From Flavobacterium dankookense (lineage in GTDB: Bacteria > Bacteroidota > Bacteroidia > Flavobacteriales > Flavobacteriaceae): 64,000 nucleotides of DNA. Position 1 is the stretch's first letter; every line of letters starts with the position of its first letter. A program made the position numbers and the translations under genes. Of this stretch, positions 53,408 to 60,511 are shown in pieces. Location: the NCBI RefSeq assembly GCF_004362665.1, contig NZ_SNXR01000013.1, positions 360,664 to 424,663 of the forward strand, read 5' to 3'. The notes below the pieces were generated by a model. It was given only the letters and a program-made list of their open reading frames with translations. It did not search any database and was not told where the DNA came from.

Positions 53408-53872
53408 ATGGCGAGACAAAATTTAATCTCTGTCGAAATAGTAGATGCAGTAGTTGCAGAAGCTATAGTAACTATTAATAACACAAGAACCGAGTTTCCG
53501 TTTTTGATAAACCTTTCTGCCGAAGAGCGAAAGAATTTCAGAAAAATGGGACCAAAGAGTGTTGATTATGTAAACGAAAACTTATTGGGAGCCAACCAGT
53601 TTCCATCGAGTTTGCCTGCCGATTTTCCTGTTGCTGAATTTACTAAAGACGTTGCAGCTATCAACAAGTTGTATCCTTTATTAATCGCTTCGCAGGCATT
53701 AACAGAGGCATTGAACGATACTATCTTAGCCCTTTCGTCGGACGCGATGAAAGAAGCTGACGAAGTATATGGCTTTTTAAAAGTAGCTGCTAAACGGGAT
53801 GCCAATGCGAAAGCGTTGGTTGAGCAAATGGCGAGACGATTCAAAGGTCAAGGAAAAAGAAAAACCGAATAG
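53408..53872 (+). CDS. Conserved hypothetical protein, 154 aa
   Basis: Not functionally recognised. The cytoplasmic, mostly helical protein starts MARQNLISVEIVDAVVAEAI and has LSAEERKNFRKMGPKSVDYVNENL, then a helical stretch with ALSSDAMKEADEVYGFLKVAAK and a basic end RRFKGQGKRKTE. Similar orphans occur across Bacteroidota. The palindrome GAGCGCTC lies about 40 bp upstream of the ATG. A good terminator follows. Confidence 0.7.
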   Translation: MARQNLISVEIVDAVVAEAIVTINNTRTEFPFLINLSAEERKNFRKMGPKSVDYVNENLLGANQFPSSLPADFPVAEFTKDVAAINKLYPLLIASQALTEALNDTILALSSDAMKEADEVYGFLKVAAKRDANAKALVEQMARRFKGQGKRKTE

Positions 53873-53886
53873 TTAACCCTTTAATT

Positions 53887-53920
53887 AAAAGCAACCAGCT
53901 CCAACGAGCTGGTTTTTTTA
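53887..53920 (+). terminator. Terminator after the 53408-53872 gene
   Basis: ACCAGCT and AGCTGGT around CCAACG, followed by a T-run. Confidence 0.8.
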
Positions 53921-53933
53921 TGCCTTGTAGTGA

Positions 53934-53954
53934 AGTTCTCTTCCGAAGAGAACT
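53934..53954. repeat. Inverted first unit of the 21-bp array
   Basis: AGTTCTCTTC, one base, GAAGAGAACT: a perfect inverted repeat formed by the start of the 21-bp array and an inverted half-copy upstream. Confidence 0.9.
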
Positions 53955-54229
53955 AGTTTAGCTCAGAAGAGAACTAGTTTAGTTCGGAAGAGAAATAGTT
54001 TAGCTCAGAAGAGAACTAGTTTAGCTCAGAAGAGAACTAGTTTAGCTCAGAAGAGAATTAGTTTAGTTCGGAAGAGAACTAGTTTAGCTCAGAAGAGAAC
54101 TAGTTTAGCTCAGAAGGGAACTGGTTTAGTTCAGAAGAGAACTAGTTTAGCTCGGAAGAGAACTAGTTTAGTTCAGAAGAGAACTAGTTTCGTTCGGAAG
54201 GGAACTAGTTTCGTTTGGAAGAGAACTGG
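53945..54229. repeat. 21-bp direct tandem repeat array
   Basis: Thirteen full units and one partial unit of gaagRgaactagtttMgYtYR, consensus gaagagaactagtttagctca. The last units diverge (tttcgttcg, tttcgtttg). The period is a multiple of three and one plus-strand frame is open throughout, in phase with the SIR2 gene at 54273; the other plus frames and all minus frames contain stops in every unit. No start codon lies in the open frame before the SIR2 ATG. Confidence 0.95.
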
Positions 54230-54231
54230 AA

Positions 54232-54265
54232 TTGGATTATTTATTAGTAGGAATTATTATATTTG
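54232..54265 (+). promoter_or_regulatory. SIR2 promoter TTG-N23-TATATTTG
   Basis: TTG (54232-54234) immediately follows the tandem array; TATATTTG (54258-54265) ends seven bases before the first ATG, predicting an almost leaderless transcript. Confidence 0.55.
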
Positions 54266-54272
54266 GGGAAAT

Positions 54273-56183
54273 ATGAGTTTTATGTCAAAAGAAAGTTTAT
54301 TTAATCATGTTAGAAATGAGGATGTCGTTATTTGGGCTGGAGCTGGACTATCCTTATATGCTGGTTATCCAAGTGGAGAACAGCTTAAAAATATTTTAAT
54401 TGATAATTTGACTGCAAATGAAATTAGCGAAATAAATACATCACAAAATTTACCAGAATTAGCCGAAGATATTTATAGAATTAAAAATCATAATCGAAAT
54501 TTTTTAATTAATGTGTTAAAAAAGACTTTCTTGAATCACATACCAATTTCAACTAAAGTACATGATAACATATCTAATATTCCACATTTCAAAACAATAA
54601 TTACAACCAATTATGATGAATTATTTGAAAAAGCATATAAAAATAGGTCGGAAGTAATTTATTCATCAATGAATATACCATACGTGAGTAAAGACAAAAC
54701 AAATCTATTTAAAGTTCATGGTAGTTTTATAGAGCCAAATAGTCTAATAATTACTAAATCCGATTATAATAATTTTTTTAAAGCATCTAGAGATAATGAA
54801 GTTTTTTGGACTGTAATAAAAGAAAGAGTATCAACAAAGTGTGTGTTGTTTTTAGGATATAATCTAGAAGACCCAAATACATCTGTCATTTTTGATAAAA
54901 TATCTGACGAACTTAAAGAAAATCGAAAAGAATATTATTTTATTGCACCAAATATACCTCCATTAAAAGAAAAAGATTTAAATCACAAGGGAATAAATTA
55001 TATAAATTCAACTGCAGAAGATTTTATCGATGAATTGATTTTAAATATAAAAGAAAATATAGTATCTGATTTAGAATTAGGTAGAACTAGTGCTGATACT
55101 TTTAATACTTTTCTAAATAATTTTAGTTTAAAATCTGAATTATTAGCACAAAACAATAAATTCAAATTAAAATCAATAAATGGCTTAGATGGAAAAGTTG
55201 AAGGTATAATTGATTTAAAGTTTAAAGATGATGAAGAATATATTAAAAGGTTTAGAGAGATAGTTAATGGTAAATCAATTGGTGAAATAGAATTATCAAG
55301 AGAAAAGCTGGAAAAATTAGAATTCAGAGTTTCAGGAATAAAATTAACTGAAATTAATGATAATAATATGTTTGTAATTAAAACTGCACCAAAAAAAATA
55401 TTAAAAATTGATGTTAAGTTTGTTGATGGATTTGAGATAAACGATTTAGAAACAAAAATCTTTAGTACTACAGATTTTGTTGAGTTACAGTTAGAATATA
55501 AAAATTCAATTATTAAAATAAAAATAGAAACTACTAAAGGTTCGATTATAAATTATAATCTTAGTTTTGAATATTTTAAAGATTTTACAAGAGTTAAAGA
55601 CGGGATAGATTTATATACATTGCAAGAGAATATTGGCCTTTCAAAACAATTTACTGTTTTTACTGATAAGCCTGGAGAGAAATTTAGAAAATCATTTCCA
55701 GAATTTCCAGAATTAGTAAATCAAGCCAAAAATTACAAGAAATATTTTGAGGATTTAAGAATGATTGAGGATTTTTTTAATATCCGTTTCATCAATTTTA
55801 GTTTTGCTTCAATTGGAAATGATAATTTCAACATTGTTGAAAAAATTATTTCAGTAATTAATGGAGAAATTTTACATTATGATTTTGATGGAGAATTAAG
55901 TTCAGAATATGAGTTTGATAATGCAGAAGAGTCTATAAAATATTTTAAGGATATAAATGATTTAAATCCAACTGTTGAATTTAATATTGATGAAAATGAA
56001 ATTGTTGAATTACATAATCAAAAAATTAGTTTAGGATATAGAAAAATTCAAATAATAGAATCATACATATACAATTTTGAAGAACTTTTAGAGAGAAAGA
56101 ATAGAAAAGTTATTTTTAAAAGTAAATGTGATAAAATGACTATGTTTTATCACAATTGTGAAGAGTTTAAATTAATTCAATAA
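54273..56183 (+). CDS. SIR2-family protein, probable antiphage NADase
   Basis: The 636-aa protein has an N-terminal SIR2-like domain (about 1-260) with GAGLS (23-27), TTNYDE (111-116), KVHGS (147-151, His 149) and FLGYNLEDPN (193-202): the NAD-binding layout of SIR2_2 proteins that act as NAD-degrading effectors in bacterial defence. The C-terminal ~370 residues match nothing I know. They are Lys/Asn/Ile-rich and beta-strand-rich, with EIELSREKLEKLEFRVSGIK, and may sense infection. The gene is more AT-rich than its neighbours, follows a 21-bp array and precedes DUF1697 by 6 bp, as expected of an acquired gene. Start may be this ATG or the next Met, three codons on. Confidence 0.85.
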   Translation: MSFMSKESLFNHVRNEDVVIWAGAGLSLYAGYPSGEQLKNILIDNLTANEISEINTSQNLPELAEDIYRIKNHNRNFLINVLKKTFLNHIPISTKVHDNISNIPHFKTIITTNYDELFEKAYKNRSEVIYSSMNIPYVSKDKTNLFKVHGSFIEPNSLIITKSDYNNFFKASRDNEVFWTVIKERVSTKCVLFLGYNLEDPNTSVIFDKISDELKENRKEYYFIAPNIPPLKEKDLNHKGINYINSTAEDFIDELILNIKENIVSDLELGRTSADTFNTFLNNFSLKSELLAQNNKFKLKSINGLDGKVEGIIDLKFKDDEEYIKRFREIVNGKSIGEIELSREKLEKLEFRVSGIKLTEINDNNMFVIKTAPKKILKIDVKFVDGFEINDLETKIFSTTDFVELQLEYKNSIIKIKIETTKGSIINYNLSFEYFKDFTRVKDGIDLYTLQENIGLSKQFTVFTDKPGEKFRKSFPEFPELVNQAKNYKKYFEDLRMIEDFFNIRFINFSFASIGNDNFNIVEKIISVINGEILHYDFDGELSSEYEFDNAEESIKYFKDINDLNPTVEFNIDENEIVELHNQKISLGYRKIQIIESYIYNFEELLERKNRKVIFKSKCDKMTMFYHNCEEFKLIQ

Positions 56184-56189
56184 AAATCA

Positions 56190-56726
56190 ATGAAACACCT
56201 CGCACTCCTTCGCGGCATCAACGTATCAGGACACAATATGATAAAAATGGAAGCGTTGAAAAACATGCTGGAAAACATGGGTTATTCGGATGTGGTAACG
56301 TATATTCAAAGTGGTAATGTGTTTGTTACTACTGACGAAGAAAGTGGTTCGGCTGTGGGTTTTGCCATCAAACAAGAAATCTACAAAGTCTTTGGACACG
56401 ATGTTCCGGTGATTGTGGTTACTAAAGACGATTTGGAGTTGTGTTTTAAAAACAATCCGTTCCTAAAGGAAAAAGAGGTTGATACTAAGAAATTATACGT
56501 TGCTTTTATCTCTAAAGAATTACCGAGTTCGGCTATCAATGAACTCAAAATAAGTCAGTTCAAACCCGATGAAGCCGTGATTGATGGCAATCGTATTTTT
56601 ATAAAGTATGACATCGGCGCAGGAAAAACGCGCTTGGACCAAAAGTATATAGAGAAAAAATTGAATGTTGTGGCTACGATGCGCAATTGGAATTCGGTGA
56701 CGAAGCTTTTGGAGATGTATGAATAA
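56190..56726 (+). CDS. DUF1697 protein
   Basis: The 178-aa cytoplasmic protein opens LALLRGINVSGHNMIKMEALK and has VVTYIQSGNVFVTTDEE, VPVIVVTKDDLELCFKNNPF and a C-terminal TRNWNSVTKLLEMYE-like end (TMRNWNSVTKLLEMYE), the full DUF1697 pattern. Function is unknown, possibly nucleic acid- or nucleotide-related. Base composition is closer to the rest of the chromosome than that of SIR2, only 6 bp upstream, which suggests SIR2 was inserted beside it. Confidence 0.92.
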   Translation: MKHLALLRGINVSGHNMIKMEALKNMLENMGYSDVVTYIQSGNVFVTTDEESGSAVGFAIKQEIYKVFGHDVPVIVVTKDDLELCFKNNPFLKEKEVDTKKLYVAFISKELPSSAINELKISQFKPDEAVIDGNRIFIKYDIGAGKTRLDQKYIEKKLNVVATMRNWNSVTKLLEMYE

Positions 56727-56744
56727 TTTTTGATGATAATTTTT

Positions 56745-56862
56745 CGTCAGTTCGAGTGATTTTTGAAAAAAATTATATCGAGAACAAGAAAAATTTCATC
56801 AAAAATGGGTTCTCGATACATTTTTGTTCCGTTTCTCTACACAAAAAACACTCGAACTGACG
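56745..56862. repeat. 118-bp nested inverted repeat element
   Basis: Outer arms CGTCAGTTCGAGTG (56745-56758) and CACTCGAACTGACG (56849-56862) are perfect complements. Inner arms TATCGAGAAC (56776-56785) and GTTCTCGATA (56809-56818) are also perfect. It resembles dispersed REP-like elements common between genes in Flavobacterium; no ORF is inside. Confidence 0.85.
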
Positions 56863-56907
56863 CTTTTAATAATTGTAACCCATAAAAATAACAATACTAC
56901 TATAACA

Positions 56908-56935
56908 TTGAATTAGCATTTGTGGTTTAAATTTG
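56908..56935 (+). promoter_or_regulatory. OsmC promoter TTG-N17-TAAATTTG
   Basis: TTG (56908-56910) and TAAATTTG (56928-56935) match the consensus; the chosen ATG is 26 bp downstream. The upstream extension of the ORF overlaps this promoter and is rejected. Confidence 0.65.
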
Positions 56936-56961
56936 TAATTCAATTTAAAAACACAACAATT

Positions 56962-57372
56962 ATGAAAAGAAATGCTACCGCAGTTTGGAAAGGTTCCGTT
57001 AAAGAGGGAAAAGGAGTGCTAACAACACAAAGTACCACCTTAAACGATACACAATATTCATTCAATTCGCGTTTTGAAGATGGCGTTGGAACCAATCCAG
57101 AAGAATTGGTTGCTGCAGCACACGCAGGTTGTTTCTCGATGCAACTTTCGGCTTTTATTGGCGAAGCAGGTTTTGAAGCGACAAGTATTCAAACGAAATG
57201 TGAAATCAACTTAGTAACAGGAACTATCATTGGTTCTCACTTAACGGTTGAAGCTTCTATTCCTGGAATATCCAACGAAACATTCCAAGAACTAGTAACC
57301 AAAGCTGAAAAAAACTGCCCAATTTCTAAGTTATTCAACACTGAAATTACATCAACGGCTACTTTGGTTTAA
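56962..57372 (+). CDS. OsmC-family peroxiredoxin
   Basis: Start at 56962 (MKRNATAVWKGSVKEGKG), 136 aa; the longer frame begins inside the promoter. OsmC/Ohr proteins reduce organic hydroperoxides with two Cys: one in HAGCFSMQLS (first Cys) and one in EKNCPISKLF (second Cys), both present. YSFNSRFEDGVGTNPEELVAAAHAG is the OsmC-type N-terminal block. It probably protects against organic peroxides in the cytoplasm. A terminator follows. Confidence 0.93.
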   Translation: MKRNATAVWKGSVKEGKGVLTTQSTTLNDTQYSFNSRFEDGVGTNPEELVAAAHAGCFSMQLSAFIGEAGFEATSIQTKCEINLVTGTIIGSHLTVEASIPGISNETFQELVTKAEKNCPISKLFNTEITSTATLV

Positions 57373-57392
57373 GCTTTTGAAATAGATAAATA

Positions 57393-57427
57393 TAAACCTC
57401 ATTTCTTCATTGAAATGAGGTTTTTTT
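57393..57427 (+). terminator. Terminator after the OsmC gene
   Basis: AAACCTCATTTC and GAAATGAGGTTT around a short loop, followed by a T-run. Confidence 0.85.
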
Positions 57428-57442
57428 GTGTGCGGAAAAATG

Positions 57443-57450
57443 TAAATTAG
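57443..57450 (+). promoter_or_regulatory. TAAATTAG box, variant promoter element
   Basis: GTAAATTAGCA lies 21 bp before the DUF1003 ATG. The same TAAATTAGCA appears before the STAS-like gene (61746) and pdxH (63206), so it may be a variant -7 element. Confidence 0.35.
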
Positions 57451-57471
57451 CAAGAAATAAAAATCACAACC

Positions 57472-57852
57472 ATGAAAAAAATAGAAGAAGAAATCGATAA
57501 CAGAACATTTGGTCAGCGAGTAGCTGATAATGTTGCCAATTTTGGCGGAAGCTGGACGTTTATTATTTCGTTTTTTATATTTATTATTATTTGGATAGCT
57601 TTTAATGCCTATGTGCTGTTGAATAAAGGATTTGATCCGTATCCGTTTATTCTTTTGAATTTGATATTGTCTTGTTTAGCTTCGCTTCAAGCGCCAATAA
57701 TAATGATGAGCCAAAACCGTCAGGAAGAAAAAGACCGCGAACGCGCCAAAAAAGATTATGAAGTAAATCTGAAAGCGGAAAACGAAATTAGAGCATTAAA
57801 TAAAAAATTAGACAAGCTAATTGAACTGCAAGAGAAAAGAAATGGCAATTAA
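57472..57852 (+). CDS. DUF1003 membrane protein
   Basis: The 126-aa protein has QRVADNVANFGGSWTFIISFF at the N-terminus and FDPYPFILLNLILSCLASLQ, the canonical DUF1003 blocks, with two transmembrane helices. The C-terminal ~40 residues form a charged coiled-coil (ERAKKDYEVNLKAENEIRAL). The physiological role is unknown. A terminator precedes it and the inverted-repeat unit begins 2 bp after its stop. Confidence 0.93.
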   Translation: MKKIEEEIDNRTFGQRVADNVANFGGSWTFIISFFIFIIIWIAFNAYVLLNKGFDPYPFILLNLILSCLASLQAPIIMMSQNRQEEKDRERAKKDYEVNLKAENEIRALNKKLDKLIELQEKRNGN

Positions 57853-57854
57853 AA

Positions 57855-57922
57855 AATTACGAATTATAAATTACAAATTACAAATTACAAATTACAAATT
57901 ACAAATTACGAATTACGAATTG
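57855..57922. repeat. Left arm of the four-helix-bundle unit
   Basis: AATTACGAATTAT, six AAATTAC copies, GAATTAC, GAATTG. The reverse complement of the right arm (58271-58303) is identical except that it has one AAATTAC instead of six; the left arm has a 35-bp expansion. The arm ends one base before the gene's ATG. Confidence 0.92.
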
Positions 57923-57923
57923 T

Positions 57924-58280
57924 ATGAAAGAGAATATTATTCAGAGTAAGAGCTATGCTTTTGCCATAAGAATTGTAAAAGTCTATCAGCGTTTATGTAG
58001 TGAAAAAAAGGAGTTCATTTTGAGCAAACAACTATTGCGTTCTGGAACTTCAATTGGTGCTAACATTGAGGAAGCGATTGGAGGTCAATCGAGCAAAGAT
58101 TTTTTTGCTAAACTAACTATTGCATATAAAGAAGCAAGAGAAACGCACTATTGGATTAGATTATTAACTGATACAGGCTATCTTGAAAAAGAAGAAAGTG
58201 AAATTTTGCAAAACGATATAACGGAATTATTGAGAATTATAGCTGCTATTCAAAAAACATTACGCGCAAACAATTCGTAA
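57924..58280 (+). CDS. Four-helix-bundle protein (23S rRNA IVS/S23 type)
   Basis: The 118-aa helical protein matches the four-helix-bundle family originally found as the ORF in intervening sequences of 23S rRNA (S23-type): FAIRIVKVYQRLCSEKKEFI, QLLRSGTSIGANIEEAIGGQ, DFFAKLTIAYKEARETHYWI and IIAAIQKTLR. Relatives include Avd accessory proteins of diversity-generating retroelements. The molecular role is unknown. Here it is not in rRNA but lies between two 33-nt inverted arms: the left ends 1 bp before the ATG and the right begins inside the last codons (NNS-stop). Its mRNA would be closed in a long stem. Confidence 0.88.
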   Translation: MKENIIQSKSYAFAIRIVKVYQRLCSEKKEFILSKQLLRSGTSIGANIEEAIGGQSSKDFFAKLTIAYKEARETHYWIRLLTDTGYLEKEESEILQNDITELLRIIAAIQKTLRANNS

Positions 58281-58303
58281 TTCGTAATTTATAATTCGTA
58301 ATT
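58271..58303. repeat. Right arm of the four-helix-bundle unit
   Basis: CAATTCGTAATTCG and onward, complementary to the left arm. It contains the final sense codon and the stop codon of the gene. Confidence 0.92.
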
Positions 58304-58309
58304 ATATTT

Positions 58310-58317
58310 TACTTTTG
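58310..58317 (+). promoter_or_regulatory. -7 element TACTTTTG upstream of rocD
   Basis: TACTTTTG-CTAC-ATG: the element ends four bases before the ATG of a 14-codon ORF and 83 bp before the rocD ATG. The right arm of the inverted-repeat unit ends 6 bp upstream, so the original -33 region may have been replaced. Confidence 0.5.
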
Positions 58318-58321
58318 CTAC

Positions 58322-58366
58322 ATGGATGATTTCTCTCCACAAGAAGGAATTGATATTTTAGAATAG
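58322..58366 (+). other. Possible 14-codon leaderless ORF before rocD
   Basis: ATG at 58322 starts [14 protein letters not shown] followed by TAG (58364-58366). If TAG were read, the frame continues PISEFG and stops at TAA. It lies in the leader of rocD. It could be a leader peptide, a decayed gene or chance; no homology is known. Confidence 0.3.
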
Positions 58367-58400
58367 CCCATTAGTGAGTTTGGGTAATAAATTAAAAATT

Positions 58401-59681
58401 ATGTCAGTTTTAGAAAAATTAACTTCCGCAGAAGCAATTGATTTAGAAAACAAATATGGTGCGCACAACTATCATCCGCTACCAGTAGTTTTGAGTAGAG
58501 GTGAAGGTGTTTATGTTTGGGATGTAGAAGGTAAAAAATATTATGATTTCCTTTCGGCTTATTCGGCAGTAAATCAAGGTCATTGTCACCCAAAAATTGT
58601 TGGTGCTATGATGGAACAAGCACAAACCTTAACGTTGACTTCTCGTGCTTTTTACAATGATAAACTAGGCGTTTACGAAGAATACATCACCAAGTATTTT
58701 GGTTTTGATAAAGTACTTCCTATGAATACAGGAGCAGAAGCTGTTGAAACGGCTTTGAAAATCTGTAGAAAATGGGCGTATGAAAAGAAAGGAATTGACG
58801 AAAATCAAGCACAAATTATTGTTTGTGAAGGTAATTTTCACGGAAGAACAACGACTATCATCTCGTTTTCCAACGATGAAAATGCCAGAAAGAACTTTGG
58901 ACCTTACACCGCTGGATTTATAAAAATTCCTTATGATGATATCGAAGCATTAGAAAAAGCGATAACATCGTCTCCAAATATTGCTGGGTTTTTAGTAGAA
59001 CCAATTCAAGGAGAAGCAGGAGTTTATACTCCAGCTGCTGATTATTTGGCGAAAGCCAAAGCATTGTGCGAAGCCAATAACGTTTTGTTTATTGCCGATG
59101 AGGTTCAAACCGGAATTGCTCGAACAGGTTCCATTTTGGCAGTTTGCGGAAATTGTACTTGTGAAAAAGCCTGCGAAAAACAATCGACTTATGTTGCTCC
59201 AGATATTTTAATTTTAGGAAAAGCATTGTCTGGTGGTGCTTATCCCGTTTCGGCTGTTTTGGCTAATGATGCCATTATGAATGTGATTAAGCCAGGACAA
59301 CATGGCTCCACTTTTGGAGGAAATCCAATTGCAGCTGCGGTTGCCATTGCAGCACTTGAAGTGGTGAATGACGAAAATTTATCCCAAAATGCGCGCCGAT
59401 TGGGAGCAATTTTCAGAGAAAAAATAGGAGCGTTTGTAGCCAATTCCAATATTGCAACACTAGTTCGCGGAAAAGGTTTGTTGAATGCTATTGTTATCAA
59501 CGATACGGAAGAAAGTGATACCGCTTGGAATATCTGTATGAAATTAGCTGAAAACGGATTGTTAGCCAAACCAACTCATGGCAACATTATTCGTTTTGCA
59601 CCGCCATTAGTAATGAACGAAGAGCAATTGTTAGATTGTATTTCTATTATTATAACTACGCTAAAAGAATTTGAGAAATAA
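58401..59681 (+). CDS. rocD: Ornithine aminotransferase
   Basis: PLP enzyme that moves the delta-amino group of ornithine to 2-oxoglutarate, giving glutamate semialdehyde. The 426-aa protein has [89 protein letters not shown] and the Schiff-base lysine in [18 protein letters not shown] Cys-rich insertion ([17 protein letters not shown]) is unusual in shorter homologues but typical of flavobacterial RocD. The ATG at 58401 (MSVLEKLTS) was preferred over an in-frame GTG at 58374. A terminator follows. Confidence 0.95.
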   Translation: MSVLEKLTSAEAIDLENKYGAHNYHPLPVVLSRGEGVYVWDVEGKKYYDFLSAYSAVNQGHCHPKIVGAMMEQAQTLTLTSRAFYNDKLGVYEEYITKYFGFDKVLPMNTGAEAVETALKICRKWAYEKKGIDENQAQIIVCEGNFHGRTTTIISFSNDENARKNFGPYTAGFIKIPYDDIEALEKAITSSPNIAGFLVEPIQGEAGVYTPAADYLAKAKALCEANNVLFIADEVQTGIARTGSILAVCGNCTCEKACEKQSTYVAPDILILGKALSGGAYPVSAVLANDAIMNVIKPGQHGSTFGGNPIAAAVAIAALEVVNDENLSQNARRLGAIFREKIGAFVANSNIATLVRGKGLLNAIVINDTEESDTAWNICMKLAENGLLAKPTHGNIIRFAPPLVMNEEQLLDCISIIITTLKEFEK

Positions 59682-59702
59682 AAACTCAAATATGTAGATA
59701 TA

Positions 59703-59739
59703 AAAAACCGTCTCGTTACAATAACAAGACGGTTTTTTT
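59703..59739 (+). terminator. rocD terminator
   Basis: AAACCGTCT and AGACGGTTT with a mismatched GTT/AAC extension around ACAAT, then a T-run. Confidence 0.8.
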
Positions 59740-59757
59740 ATAATTAGAGAGTAAGGA

Positions 59758-60117
59758 TTATTGTCCCATCATTTCTCTCATTTTCTCTTGAACAGCTTGT
59801 GGATCTTGCATTCCTTCTAATCCAAAAGTCATTATCATCCAAACTGTCATTAGTAGATAAATAGCACTTAGTACGATACCAATGATAGCTAAAATTCTTC
59901 CTATGTTTAGATTAGAATAATTTGTATAGGATTGAGGACTGACGTTATATAAAGCACTATCCTTTTTAGCTAAAACTAAAGCGACAATACCTAAAATTAA
60001 TCCAAGAATTCCATAGCAACAGCAAGTTACAATAGATAAAATACCTAAAATTAAAACAGCAGTCGCATTAGGCAGTTTCTGTCCAGTTTCAAAGTTGTTA
60101 AAGTTTGATTGTTCCAT
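59758..60117 (-). CDS. CCC-motif membrane protein
   Basis: This 119-aa, two-helix membrane protein carries the conserved triple cysteine in ILSIVTCCCYGILGLILGIV, the feature that names the family in Bacteroidota. The N-terminus is polar (NFETGQKLPNATAV), the second helix is IGRILAIIGIVLSAIYLLMTV. The C-terminus is Met/Gln-rich (EKMREMMGQ). Function unknown. It follows the DUF2752 gene by 19 bp, the usual pairing. Confidence 0.88.
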   Translation of the reverse strand: MEQSNFNNFETGQKLPNATAVLILGILSIVTCCCYGILGLILGIVALVLAKKDSALYNVSPQSYTNYSNLNIGRILAIIGIVLSAIYLLMTVWMIMTFGLEGMQDPQAVQEKMREMMGQ

Positions 60118-60136
60118 AAAAAAGTTATTTAGTTAA

Positions 60137-60412
60137 TTAATTGGTTAAACGATAAAAATAAGAAACGACTATGATGATAGCATTGATTACCGCTAAACTG
60201 ATAATCGCTTTTTGATAGTTCCTTGATTTGTCAATAAAATGAAGTGCTAAAACTAAAAAGAATAATACTGTTGTAAAAATTGCTGGAAACATATTGAAAG
60301 CACCAACAAAATCACCTTTGATTAAAAGCAGGAAAGAACGTTGAGTTCCACAACCGAAACATTCAATACCCAATAGTTTTTTATTCATACAAGGTAACAT
60401 GTATTCTTCCAT
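60137..60412 (-). CDS. DUF2752 membrane protein
   Basis: The 91-aa protein has the DUF2752 signature GIECFGCGTQRSFLLLIKGD near the N-terminus (Cys-x-x-Cys-Gly-x-x-Arg) and two transmembrane helices (FTTVLFFLVLALHFI, AIISLAVINAIIIVVSYFY). The motif resembles a redox or metal-binding turn at the membrane surface. It precedes the CCC-motif gene on the same strand. Function unknown. Confidence 0.9.
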   Translation of the reverse strand: MEEYMLPCMNKKLLGIECFGCGTQRSFLLLIKGDFVGAFNMFPAIFTTVLFFLVLALHFIDKSRNYQKAIISLAVINAIIIVVSYFYRLTN

Positions 60413-60464
60413 TGCATTTCTTTTTTTGATGTAACAAGTTTACAAATTATTTTTTAATAAAAAA

Positions 60465-60493
60465 TTGTATCGGTTTAAACTTTCTTATTTTTG
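60465..60493 (+). promoter_or_regulatory. Promoter TTG-N18-TATTTTTG
   Basis: TTG (60465-60467) and TATTTTTG (60486-60493) before the Smr-domain gene, whose ATG is 18 bp downstream. Confidence 0.65.
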
Positions 60494-60511
60494 AACTAAA
60501 ATTATAAAGAA

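Noticed and set aside
53945..54229. CRISPR array or coding heptapeptide repeat
   Set aside because: Units abut without spacers. The open frame has no start codon before the SIR2 ATG, and the promoter lies after the array, so translation is unlikely.
57924..58280. Avd accessory gene of a diversity-generating retroelement
   Set aside because: No reverse transcriptase, template repeat or variable-repeat gene is nearby; family resemblance alone is not enough.
58374..58400. GTG start for rocD nine codons upstream
   Set aside because: Homologues begin at MSVLEKLTS; the extension MSLGNKLKI has no support.
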